Source: Candidatus Ruthia magnifica str. Cm (Calyptogena magnifica) (GTDB lineage Bacteria > Pseudomonadota > Gammaproteobacteria > PS1 > Pseudothioglobaceae). From it: 64,000 nt of DNA. The notes beneath the pieces were generated by a model that saw only the letters and a list, made by a program, of their open reading frames with translations, was not told the origin of the DNA and searched no databases. Every line of letters begins with the position of its first letter. Position 1 is the first letter of the stretch. Where the stretch lies: NCBI RefSeq assembly GCF_000015105.1, contig NC_008610.1, positions 744,001 to 808,000 of the forward strand, written 5' to 3'. This document shows, in pieces, positions 19,540-28,129 of this stretch. A program made the position numbers and the translations under genes.

Positions 19540-20370
19540 CTATTCTTTTCTAAACCAAATTTAATATTAGTTTATATTTTTTAAAGGGTTAATGTGTCAA
19601 ACAATAAATACAAAATTGATAAAAAACTATCAAAATTGGCATTAAGACGGCTTCTAAAATGGTGAATTTAATGTTGTAGTTGAGAAATTAAAAATCGCTC
19701 AATCACATTGCTAAAACCTAACTTAATATGGGAATGTCTTAGATTAGATTCTAACAATGAAAACACAAAAGTAAATAAGTTATATCATAAAACACCCACA
19801 AAACTGCCAAATAAAAATATAAAAACACCTGTCACAAAACCAATACTCATAGAATAACGAAAGCTAAACAACAAGGATTCCACAGGATACACTCAATAAA
19901 ACGTCAATGGATTTAAAACCTTAGCATTATATGATGCACTTTATGAAACGCCAACAATCACGGTACAAAGTACAATAGATGTGATGTAACAGCGGGTAAA
20001 ATCTCTTAAAATGAACGAATTAAGCGTAAATAGCACTCACTTACACATAAAAAACCATCTATATGTATAAAACCGTATTGATCTAATAAGGTAGTATTGG
20101 CAAATAATACCACTTTTTTAGCACCCATCAGTATTGGAAAATAACATATTTTTATTTTGGGTAGCACTTTAAAAAAATAAAATTAATCATCAACGAACTT
20201 AACAAAAACAGCCAATAAATTTGTTTATGAGGGTTTATTAAGTATTCAAGTGGGTTAATCTACATCAGCATCCAACACCTTAGAGACAAATCCTAGCCAT
20301 TCATTTAAGAAATGCAATAAGCCTTCATAAGGATTAGTATGAGCGTTTATCCTTGTTATTAACAAAATTA
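19540..20370 (-). pseudogene. Relic of a sterol desaturase / fatty acid hydroxylase family gene
   Basis: Minus-strand frames give PYEGLLHFLNEWLGF, QIYWLFLLSSLMINF, LLAFHKVHH, and further on NLRHSHIKLGFSNVIERFLIS followed by QHxIHHF. The order of FHKVHH and RHSHIKLGF...HHIHH histidine boxes is that of the membrane-bound di-iron sterol desaturase family. Stops and frameshifts are frequent. The enzyme's substrate cannot be told. Confidence 0.68.
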
Positions 20371-20430
20371 AACTCGGACATATTATTTGCATTAACAATC
20401 GAATCGTTTAATATTAATGAACTGATTAAT

Positions 20431-21100
20431 CTATTTTCTTGCTTTTAATTGACACGTAATATCGCTAAAATCTTGATAATCTGATGAATTAATAACCTGA
20501 GCTTGCGTTGCAAGAATGACTTTAATGGCATTCATGCTATTGTCACTAATTACGTATTCTGTCCTATAATTATTTGCTCTATTCTTAAATTTCTTACTCA
20601 AACCAGTCACATCACTAACCAAAGTATTTAACAAAATTGTACTAACGTATTGTTTCCTTTCAAGAAATTTTGACTGATGAGTTTTATAATCATTAAATAT
20701 TTCAGACAAATAATTAATGATTGGCTGAGCAATCATTAACGCCATATTTTTAATCCTTTGATGAGACAAATATTTTGTAAAAAATATGTATTCCAAAGCG
20801 TTGATGGTTTTATGTGAATGCTTATACATAGCGCATCACCCCTATAGAGGTAATTAAATCTAGTTGGAATTTTATATTTTTATATGTCTAAATAATCCTC
20901 ATTTAAATCACCCAGTAAATAAGTGGTTTCAACTTTTTATCAAATTACCTTTTGACGGCTGTTTGATTAGATTGGTTAATACTATCAATCAATAACTCAG
21001 CATTTTTAATAACTAATACTATATTAACAATAAAAACTTGGTTAAAGAACTTTCTCACCAACTGTATTTACACCAACCGACCACAACCAAAAAAACAACC
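20431..21100 (-). pseudogene. Relic of a second imelysin-like gene
   Basis: An open stretch of 132 codons (20431-20829) reads INALEYIFFTKYL, then IAQPIINYLSEIF and LLNTLVSDVTGLSKKF. This resembles the C-terminal half of imelysin-like proteins (the xALEYLLF block followed by a helix and then the NALV...L block). Upstream to about 21100 the same strand gives broken pieces such as LIDSINQSNQTAVK and IKFQLDLITSIGVM in other frames, so the N-terminal half is destroyed. In other bacteria the imelysin and di-haem oxidoreductase genes are often accompanied by such a second imelysin. I infer a truncated third member; the family call is moderate. Confidence 0.55.
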
Positions 21101-21114
21101 GTCATCAAGTATCC

Positions 21115-22482
21115 TTATATTTCATTCAAAAATTGCAATATTTTATCCCTACTACTAATAGGTAAATTCATAAACAAAGTTTTAGATTTCTCAGCCTCGC
21201 CGCCATGCCAAAGGATTGCTTGTTCAAAGTTACGTGCACGACCATCATGCAAAAAATTCTTATTATCTTTGAGCATTAAAGCGACTCTGCCCAATCTCCA
21301 TAATGGCGGTGTACGCCATTCATTGCCCAAAGCATCAAACTCTGAACGAGAATCTGCCAAACCCTCTCCCATATCATGCAATAAAAAATCACTATATGGA
21401 TATATAGTGGTGGTACTAGGTAGTAAGTAACTTGAAATGTGGCATTGTAAACAGCCAATTTCAGAGAATAGTCTTTGTCCTTGATACTCTTTAACAATAG
21501 ATTTTGGCAGCTTTAAGTTTGTCAAATAATAACTAATGGCACTTAATCTTTGTGCTGTCAGTTCATGCTTTTCCCCATCTTTTGAAGCGTTAATACATTC
21601 AATTTGTATTGGCATGCACGACTGATGTTCATGAATAGGATTGGTCAACCCCATATCATTAATAGCAGCATTGGCCAATTGATGTCTTATCGTTGGAGTA
21701 GAAGCTTTCCAAGTATAGCGACCAATCTCCACTTGCTTGGTTTGACTTGACCAAACTCGATTGGCTTTACCAGAAATACCATCATGATTAGCATCATGAA
21801 CATCTTCATTGGCTAGGATTTGCGCATCAGTAATTTGCTCTAATAAGCCCAATCCAACAAGTGCTGGGGCAATCCTAGCACTAACAATTGTATTAGGGTG
21901 TAAATCACCATAACCCAAATTTTTTAACTTAATTATTGGTTGTTGTAAGGTAACAATAGTGCCATCAGGATAATGAATATCTTTAGTTGAATAATGCACT
22001 AAAGGTTTAGCTTCAAAAGGCACACCTGGAACACCATTAATACTAATTTGAGCGCCATAACTCGGCTCAGGAATAAAGCCAAATTTAGCTATCATTCGTT
22101 GATGTTCATCTGTGCCATTTGACAATATAGACAAGCGTATCACATGCGACCTATCAACGATATTCTTTGTTTCAAATACCTTACCACGACCATTTTTTGC
22201 ATGACAATTAATACAAGTATTGGCACTAAATAACGGACCTAATCCGTCACGTGTTGTTGCAGAAGGTGCCTCCACCCAAGGAATACGAAAAAAACTTTTA
22301 CCTAAAATAAACTCATCCACCTCATCATTATTTAAGTCAGGCTGAATTTGTGTAAAAGATTGATTTAATACACGGATTGATAAATCTTCCAAGCCATTAG
22401 CAAAAACCCTTACCATTAAACTAACAGCAAGAATTGATATACTTAGAACTAATAAATATTTATAGTTTGGTTTCCTGTGCAT
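21115..22482 (-). CDS. Di-haem oxidoreductase (DUF1111, putative peroxidase)
   Basis: The 455-residue protein has an N-terminal signal or anchor helix (YLLVLSISILAVSLMVRVF) and two c-type haem sites, CINCH at about residues 89-93 and CLQCH near residue 343. It belongs to the DUF1111 di-haem family, sometimes called thiol oxidoreductase-like; its reaction is unproven. It overlaps the upstream imelysin gene by 23 bases. Imelysin plus DUF1111 gene pairs are typical of iron-responsive loci in proteobacteria, so a role in periplasmic iron chemistry is likely but inferred. Haem attachment would need cytochrome c maturation, of which ccmA and ccmB are at 41.5-42.7 kb. Confidence 0.85.
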   Translation of the reverse strand: MHRKPNYKYLLVLSISILAVSLMVRVFANGLEDLSIRVLNQSFTQIQPDLNNDEVDEFILGKSFFRIPWVEAPSATTRDGLGPLFSANTCINCHAKNGRGKVFETKNIVDRSHVIRLSILSNGTDEHQRMIAKFGFIPEPSYGAQISINGVPGVPFEAKPLVHYSTKDIHYPDGTIVTLQQPIIKLKNLGYGDLHPNTIVSARIAPALVGLGLLEQITDAQILANEDVHDANHDGISGKANRVWSSQTKQVEIGRYTWKASTPTIRHQLANAAINDMGLTNPIHEHQSCMPIQIECINASKDGEKHELTAQRLSAISYYLTNLKLPKSIVKEYQGQRLFSEIGCLQCHISSYLLPSTTTIYPYSDFLLHDMGEGLADSRSEFDALGNEWRTPPLWRLGRVALMLKDNKNFLHDGRARNFEQAILWHGGEAEKSKTLFMNLPISSRDKILQFLNEI

Positions 22483-23767
22483 CTATTATATCTTCAACCG
22501 TCAAATCAACACCATTTGATTTTGCCACATAAATCATTTGATCACCAATGGCCCTTAACTCATTTTTAAGTTTTTTGATTTGTCTAGATTGAGTATCATT
22601 CAGACGAATTTGATAATCAAAATGACGACTCACTTGTGCCAATGTATTCATTTGATTAATTTTGGCATTAACAGATGCAATCAAACTCATCAACTTAGTT
22701 TTATCTTTCATGGCATCAATAGGTGCTACGCCATAGTCAACGCTATTATAAGTACCAAACAACAAATTCTTAAAACCTTGGAAATTTTGTGTAATATCAC
22801 GATGTGTGTTATCAGAAAAACAACTATGTTCATCCTCTTCAGAAGGCGTAAGCACTGCCACTGCAATACGTTCGTTAGCAAGTTCAGACTTAATAAAAAC
22901 ACCCAAACCAGAAAAGATTTGCTTTAGCGCTACTTTTGTATCAATATTCTTAGTTACATCAGAATTTTTACCCAACAACGCCGCCTTGTAATTAGTGCTA
23001 TCACCATCTGCCCAAGCTAAAACCATTGATTCTAAATCAGAAACAATCAGGCTTGCTGCTGCGTTTAAATATTGCTTACGACGATCAGCATTCGCATTAA
23101 TCGTATAATCAGAAAGTGCTCTTTGACCTGCTACCAACGCACCATTTGTTACACCATCTTTCATAAAATTAGTATAATCTTGATCTTGACCCCATAATAA
23201 AAATTCAATAGCATGATAGCCCGTTGCAACATTAGCATCACCACCATTTTCATTAAGAGCTGCTAATACACTAGGAGTAATTGTACTAACATCAATCGCT
23301 AAAGGATTTTCACCACCTAGATTTAACATACCTTTGGTATCAATAATATTACCAGTTGTTTTTTTACCTTTAGCATTCGTCGTATAATCAATCATATTTT
23401 CATCTAACGGCCAAGCGTTTAATTGTCCTTCTGGAGCACCATAAGACGTATGCCAGCCTTCCTCTGCATCAATAGGTCCATTAGACAATCTGAATGCTTC
23501 TATTTGTCCATAAGATTCACGAGCATTTAACCACGCTGCTTTAGCATTTTCCATTAAAACTATTGTGGGACGATTAGTAAAATATTTTAACTTTTCTTTT
23601 AGTGTTTTAGCATCATTTAAAGCATCCGTGTAGTTTGCCGTTGCAATGTTTGCATAAGTGATCAACAACGGACTGACCTCTTCACTACTCAAAAATGTGC
23701 TTGTAATAGAGATTACCATTACCACTGTTAAGGCAGATGAAATTATTAATTTTTTTTGTACTTTCAT
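22460..23767 (-). CDS. Imelysin family iron-regulated protein (IrpA-like)
   Basis: The 435-residue protein starts with a signal peptide (KKLIISSALTVVMVISITST). It has the imelysin GxHxxE motif in TGYHAIEFLLWGQD around residue 185, and a helical second half with a repeat-like arrangement. Imelysins are exported proteins of iron-limited bacteria thought to bind iron or haem; the catalytic peptidase role is doubted. It overlaps the di-haem oxidoreductase gene by 23 bases and both are on the minus strand. Upstream lies decayed sequence, then a Fur-like site at 24.61 kb, so its original promoter may have been further away. Confidence 0.88.
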   Translation of the reverse strand: MKVQKKLIISSALTVVMVISITSTFLSSEEVSPLLITYANIATANYTDALNDAKTLKEKLKYFTNRPTIVLMENAKAAWLNARESYGQIEAFRLSNGPIDAEEGWHTSYGAPEGQLNAWPLDENMIDYTTNAKGKKTTGNIIDTKGMLNLGGENPLAIDVSTITPSVLAALNENGGDANVATGYHAIEFLLWGQDQDYTNFMKDGVTNGALVAGQRALSDYTINANADRRKQYLNAAASLIVSDLESMVLAWADGDSTNYKAALLGKNSDVTKNIDTKVALKQIFSGLGVFIKSELANERIAVAVLTPSEEDEHSCFSDNTHRDITQNFQGFKNLLFGTYNSVDYGVAPIDAMKDKTKLMSLIASVNAKINQMNTLAQVSRHFDYQIRLNDTQSRQIKKLKNELRAIGDQMIYVAKSNGVDLTVEDIIDAQETKL

Positions 23768-24469
23768 ATTATTTCTTCTTAAATTATAAAAATTTTACTC
23801 AAAATAGCTGTTTCATTAGAGTTCGTAAACAACTTTTAACCATTGACTGATTTTTGTTCATCCACTTTATTTTGTCAAAAAGACAATAACACTTTCTGCT
23901 GGTGAAAGAGTATAAATCAAATCTTTTTTCTTATCAGTGCCATCAATCTTACTATAAACCAAGTTAAAAGACTAGCATTCATGCCTTCCAATACGACCTA
24001 TACTAGCTATAAAGACGCTGATGTTGGTATAATCATTGTCTCATCTAAAATAATATCGTTTTCTTTAGTGAGGGCCCATTCTTTCCTCTTCTTTTAACTT
24101 TGATTGTGCCATCAAACTACTCATTTACTATGTGTAAAACAGTCAGTTCTAAATCACCAAAATCAACCTTGTTATTGCTTGAACTATACCATTTCAATCA
24201 AACCGCTAACTTTTTCCTGATAAATTTGTTGTATTTATGGTTATTTTTAACTTTTTATTTTTCATTTGTCTTTCCATGTTAAGTAGTTACCTCTACAAGG
24301 CTTGATAGCATAATCAATTTACCCATTAAGTTTGAAAGGGTAGATGATAAACCCGTCATGCATTTTTTGGTTTGCCTCATACTTAGACTAAAAGCATGAG
24401 GCAATGTTTAAATGATTGCTATCGGAGATAATTAGCGAAGAGAGATAAACAATACATTTATAACCTACG
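23768..24469. other. Gene-free stretch upstream of the imelysin gene
   Basis: The largest open frame here (24100-24282, plus) has no family features. On the minus strand, broken pieces such as IPTSASL, NLVYSKIDGTDKKKD and LIYTLSPAESVIVFLTK suggest a decayed exported protein that I cannot name. A perfect 9-base inverted repeat (TTGCCTCAT / ATGAGGCAA, 24372-24380 and 24396-24404, 15-base loop) lies within it; no clear T-run follows on either strand. Confidence 0.5.
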
Positions 24470-24547
24470 CTAATTAGCCAACTTATCAAAATAAGCCAAA
24501 TAATCTTTCAAATCTTTTTGTGACAATATTAAATATTCCTTTTGCAT
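24470..24547 (-). CDS. Possible 25-residue peptide, or 5' stub of a lost gene
   Basis: An ATG at 24547 preceded by GGAGAG at good spacing opens a 25-codon frame (MQKEYLILSQKD...FDKLAN). A Fur-like repeat lies about 65 bases upstream. The ribosome site is better than most in this window, which is why I list it. It may be the first codons of a lost iron-regulated gene or a small peptide in its own right; I recognise no family. Confidence 0.3.
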   Translation of the reverse strand: MQKEYLILSQKDLKDYLAYFDKLAN

Positions 24548-24610
24548 TGTATCTCTCCATCAAATTGTATTTTTTGTTAATAGGCATCTTCTCTTGAAAA
24601 ACTTAAACAC

Positions 24611-24630
24611 AAATAATACTTATTATCATT
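24611..24630 (-). promoter_or_regulatory. Possible Fur-like site
   Basis: ATAATA, two bases, TATTAT (24613-24618 and 24621-24626) is an exact inverted repeat, and on the minus strand it reads AATGATAATAAGTATTATTT, similar to Fur operators. In such AT-rich DNA this can arise by chance. Its place upstream of the small frame and the imelysin genes is what makes it worth noting. Confidence 0.4.
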
Positions 24631-24734
24631 TGCAATTGCAAGTTATTTATGTAAAAAATACATTTTTAGTGAAATAACATAAAAAACAGCACGAAAAATC
24701 GTACTATTAAAACGTTTAAAACAAACTAGATTTA

Positions 24735-24960
24735 CATTTGTGATTGGATATAATTTTTCTAGCCAATAAGTGTGTTCTTACTCGATATCTTCTAACTAAC
24801 TTACTAGCATAGTACGTGTAACAAAGTCTTTCTCTTATTCGCACAACTTAATAGCAATCTTTAAATCGTTTACCACTTCATACTCAAGCTTAATGTTAAG
24901 CCAGTTTGCTTTTTCACTCGTTCAAACCTTAAACAGCCATAGCTTTAAATCAATCAAAAC
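24735..24960 (-). pseudogene. bfr: Relic of bacterioferritin, 3' part
   Basis: The minus strand gives YEVVNDLKIAIKLCE, stop, EKDFVTRTMLV, then LEDIE, stop, EHTYWLEKLYPI. This is the last third of bacterioferritin in order (the DLxxAIxxCExxxDYVSRxLLxxILxxEEEHIDWLE region). In-frame stops mark it as dead, and the N-terminal part is not recognisable. Confidence 0.75.
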
Positions 24961-25049
24961 CGCTACTTAATGATTTATTACTCAAGTAAATTACCTTAGG
25001 TTATTTGCACTATTCTTATTAATGAATGATGATATTTCACCATTTTAAT

Positions 25050-25450
25050 CTTAAAATTAAGAATGCAATTTATTACATTAATAATCAATTAAATAAACAT
25101 TATTACAGTCAAGAGACGGTTCTTATTCATCAATCTTATATTTTACGTTTTGTAAAATATAATCATATTGAAAATCAGCATTAAAAAAGATTTAATCTCA
25201 ACACTAAGAGTTAGCTACAAGAAAAACTTGCCTGACATTCTCTTAAAATAACAATCAGAATCAATCATTCTACAACTAAAAGACAGTTATCAACTCATTG
25301 TATGGTTACGGTTTAAGGTCAAGTGAAACGCTTAAACTTAAAATAAAAGACATTAATTTTAACGCCAATCAAATCACTATTTCTAACTCTAAGTATTTTA
25401 GAACTTTATCTATTTCCACTAAAATTATTAGCAATTTGAAAAAGAGTAGA
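25050..25450 (+). pseudogene. Relic of a tyrosine recombinase (integron integrase-like)
   Basis: Plus-strand frames give NKHYYSQETVLIHQSYILRFVKY, then ILQLKDSYQLIVW and GLRSSETLKLKIKDINFNANQITI. The last block matches the GLRxxECLRLRVKDIDF...ITV catalytic-arginine region of IntI/XerC-type recombinases, and the first matches their SAM-like N-terminal domain. The C-terminal half with the histidine and tyrosine is absent. This is one of the few traces of mobile DNA in the window. Confidence 0.65.
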
Positions 25451-25768
25451 TGGGTTATTAATTAAATTCTCCATTATTAATAACGTGTTTAATTATAACC
25501 ATTCTTTGATAGTAAAAAAGGCAAAAATAATCATTAAAATCAGAGCATAAACATTCAGGTACCCTTTTATGCAGTGTATTTATTATAAAATAAAATTGAT
25601 TTTTAAAACTGTGTAGAAACTTTTGAATCATAAATATATATGTTCTACTATAATTTTGCTTGCAAGCTGCACAAAAAGAAGGCTCTAATAAGCCATTATC
25701 GTCACTAGACATGGTTTAATAATTGCATATTTAAATAGAGATAACATAAAATAAAGCGATCATCATTC
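25451..25768. other. Gene-free stretch before the CDF transporter
   Basis: An open frame on the minus strand (25458-25712, 84 codons) has no recognisable domain and an unusual composition, so I do not call it a gene. I see no clear promoter or operator here for the following plus-strand transporter. Confidence 0.4.
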
Positions 25769-26923
25769 ATGATTTTTATCACTTTGGATTTAGTTAAACG
25801 CACACAAGCCAGTCAAAAAGTCACCCTTATGGGTGCTGTTGTTGATCTTTTATTAGCAGTATTTAAAATTATTGCAGGTTTTATTGGCAATTCTGGTGCT
25901 TTAATTGCAGATGGCATTCACTCGTTTTCTGATTTATTATCTGATGGCTTGATTTTATATGCCACTAAACATTCAGCCCTTGATGCTGATGAGGAACATC
26001 CTTATGGGCATAAACGATTTGAAACGGTTGCCACACTAGGTCTTGCAATTATTTTAGCCATTATTGGCTTGAGTGTTATCTTTAATGCCATGACTAGATT
26101 GGCTAACCCTTATTCACTTTCACATAGTTCACTGCTTTTAAGCATTGGTACCTTGTCAATTTTTTCTAAAGAGGCTTTATATTGGTATACCTTAAAGGTA
26201 GCTAATACTTATAAATCTGACTTATTAAAAGCCAATGCTTGGCATCACCGTTCAGACGCATTGTCTTCAATTGTAGTGTTGATTGGTATTTTTGGCAGTT
26301 TAAATGGCTATCCATATTTAGATAGCATTGCAGCTATTGTTGTAGGTTTGATGGTTATTTACATTGCCTGGAAATTGGGTTTAGATGCAACCAAAGAACT
26401 GGTAGACACCTCCATTGATGCACAACAAGTGACACAATTAAAACATGCACTAGGGAAAATTAGTGGTGTTAATAGTGTTCACTCTCTACGTACTCGCAAA
26501 ATTGGACATACTATTTCTTGTGATGTACATGTGCAAGTTGATCCATTTTTAAGTGTTAGCGAGGGACATATTATTAGTGTTAGTGTTGAGCGTGTGGCTA
26601 AAAAATGCTTGAAAGATTTAAGCGATGTAACTGTGCATATTGACGTAGAGGATGATGAAATTAATGCACCCTACGAGGCTTTGCCAGAACGCGCACAAGC
26701 ATTGGAAATTTTGACTAAAGCCTTATTTAATAACGAGTACGATGATGAAGTTAGCCGTATTCAATTACACTATTTAGAGGGCAAAATTTATGTGGATTTT
26801 TACTTACCGCTTAAATGTCTTCAGCCTGATAATAGTGCCGATAAAATACTAGTAAAATTGCAAGAAACCGTTAACAAACTGAAGGGTTTTGGCAAGATTA
26901 AAATTTATTTTAGTCAAGATTAA
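25769..26923 (+). CDS. Cation diffusion facilitator (metal efflux) protein
   Basis: The protein exports divalent metals (Zn, Fe, Co or Mn) in exchange for protons. Family marks are the metal-site helices ADGIHSFSDLLSD and ANAWHHRSDALSS, with HPYGHKRFE between them. About six membrane helices are followed by a cytoplasmic ferredoxin-like dimerisation domain from around residue 215. At 384 residues it has an extra C-terminal stretch of about 90 residues beyond the minimal family. The metal cannot be told from sequence alone; FieF-like iron or zinc efflux is plausible. It stands alone between relics. Confidence 0.88.
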   Translation: MIFITLDLVKRTQASQKVTLMGAVVDLLLAVFKIIAGFIGNSGALIADGIHSFSDLLSDGLILYATKHSALDADEEHPYGHKRFETVATLGLAIILAIIGLSVIFNAMTRLANPYSLSHSSLLLSIGTLSIFSKEALYWYTLKVANTYKSDLLKANAWHHRSDALSSIVVLIGIFGSLNGYPYLDSIAAIVVGLMVIYIAWKLGLDATKELVDTSIDAQQVTQLKHALGKISGVNSVHSLRTRKIGHTISCDVHVQVDPFLSVSEGHIISVSVERVAKKCLKDLSDVTVHIDVEDDEINAPYEALPERAQALEILTKALFNNEYDDEVSRIQLHYLEGKIYVDFYLPLKCLQPDNSADKILVKLQETVNKLKGFGKIKIYFSQD

Positions 26924-26939
26924 AGACAATGATAAGCTA

Positions 26940-27357
26940 AATAACATCTACTTGAGACACTTTATTAAACTTTAACAATTCGCGATACTTGTTCTTTAGT
27001 AACATGTACTTTTCCAACAATAGCTTTTTGATTTGATTAAGACCGTACTCAGCTAATCAACCTATGATTTGAACCTTCTGATAAAATAATAGCGCCTCGC
27101 GCATGCCCAAGTTTAATTGTTGCATCAGGATTTTGATTATTAGGAAACATAAAAGCACACTCAATCACCACAATAATATCAGGCTGATATTTCTGAATAA
27201 TTTGCTAGATTTCTACAAAAATAGTCGTAATGCACTCAGGTAACGTACTTTTGATGTGGATACAACCATTAGATAGATAATTAAATTTAAGTTTATTAGC
27301 TTCAATTAAGTCAAAGCCTGTTATTCTTGATCCGAGATCAACCATTAAAATTTTCAT
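26940..27357 (-). pseudogene. ruvC: Relic of Holliday junction resolvase ruvC
   Basis: The minus strand from an ATG at 27357 reads MKILMVDLGSRITGF, then YLSNGCIHI, LPECITTIFVEI, stop, QKYQPDIIVVIECAFM, IKLGHARGAIIL, stop, KAIVGKVHVTKEQVSRIV. These blocks run along RuvC from start to end, including the first catalytic aspartate and the glutamate of the IEQVFM-like block, but several in-frame stops interrupt it. RuvC cuts Holliday junctions. Its loss together with ruvB points to abandoned homologous recombination. Confidence 0.9.
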
Positions 27358-27436
27358 AAAAAGATTGGGTTTTGCTTAACATATATTATACCTTTATGAT
27401 ATACTTTTATTTTTGTAAGTTTTAGGGATAAATCAA

Positions 27437-27790
27437 ATGGCAGTATTAGAACTAAGTCAAAGTAATTTTGACGAAACCATTCAAAATAACAATATTGTTG
27501 TGCTAGATTTTTGGGCACCATGGTGTGGCCCTTGTAAACAATTTGCATCCACTTATGATGAAGTCTCTGACAAAATAGATGATGTTATTTTTGCCAAAGT
27601 AAATACTGAAGATGAGCAAGAACTGGCAAGTAATTTTCAAATCCGTTCCATTCCAACTTTGATGATTTTTAGAGAGCAAGTTGCAATCTTTTCTCAACCA
27701 GGTGCAATGTCAAGTACTGACTTGCAAGCTGTTATTGACAAGGCAAAAGCGCTTGACATGAATAAAGTACGTGAAGAAATTAAAAAATAA
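27437..27790 (+). CDS. Thioredoxin family protein
   Basis: The 117-residue protein is a single thioredoxin fold with the redox site WCGPC at residues 29-33 in FWAPWCGPCKQF, and the cis-proline loop IRSIPTLMIF. It reduces disulfides in the cytoplasm; no signal peptide is present. It carries about 10 more C-terminal residues than E. coli thioredoxin, ending in a charged helix. Its start overlaps no neighbour and the ruvC relic lies divergently upstream. Whether it is the main thioredoxin or a paralogue cannot be judged here. Confidence 0.9.
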   Translation: MAVLELSQSNFDETIQNNNIVVLDFWAPWCGPCKQFASTYDEVSDKIDDVIFAKVNTEDEQELASNFQIRSIPTLMIFREQVAIFSQPGAMSSTDLQAVIDKAKALDMNKVREEIKK

Positions 27791-27799
27791 TAATAGTAG

Positions 27800-28129
27800 T
27801 TAGCATAACTTTGAATAAGATTTTTTGCTAAACCCAACCATAATATCATTATTCGTTACCAGCACTGGACGTTTGATGAGTGTTGGATTTTTTAATACTA
27901 ATTCTAAGGTAATATTGTCTTTTTCTTTATCATTTAAGTTTCGGTAAGTAGTAGAACGCTTATTGATTAATTTTTCTAAAGTAAGCTTATCTACAAATGT
28001 TTGCAACTTAGTTTTATCAATCGGATTATCACGAAAATCAATAAATTCAAAATCAATTTGATGATTAATCAAGAATTTTTGTGCTTTTTTAATGGTGTCA
28101 CAGTTTTTAATGCCATACATTTTAATCAT
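27800..28129 (-). CDS. ArsC/Spx family protein, YffB-like
   Basis: The 109-residue protein has the arsenate-reductase-like thioredoxin fold: IKMYGIKNCDTIKKAQKFL with a single cysteine in the CDT position, FIDFRDNP, and LIKRPVLV near the end. This pattern is that of YffB-type proteins, thought to be glutathione-dependent reductases, rather than of true arsenate reductase. Its start overlaps the end of the preceding gene by 4 bases (ATGA), so the two are translationally coupled. The physiological substrate is unknown. Confidence 0.82.
   Translation of the reverse strand: MIKMYGIKNCDTIKKAQKFLINHQIDFEFIDFRDNPIDKTKLQTFVDKLTLEKLINKRSTTYRNLNDKEKDNITLELVLKNPTLIKRPVLVTNNDIMVGFSKKSYSKLC

Noticed and set aside
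24100-24282. 60-codon plus-strand hydrophobic frame
   Set aside because: Translation of T-rich DNA without any domain; the opposite strand reads more like a protein relic.
24372-24404. Inverted repeat TTGCCTCAT/ATGAGGCAA as a terminator or operator
   Set aside because: The stem is perfect, but no T-run follows on either strand and no gene end lies near, so no function can be assigned.
25458-25712. 84-codon minus-strand frame
   Set aside because: No family resemblance, odd composition, no convincing ribosome site; more likely chance or relic.
27800-28129. True arsenate reductase ArsC
   Set aside because: The sequence pattern fits the YffB branch, and no arsenic genes are near.
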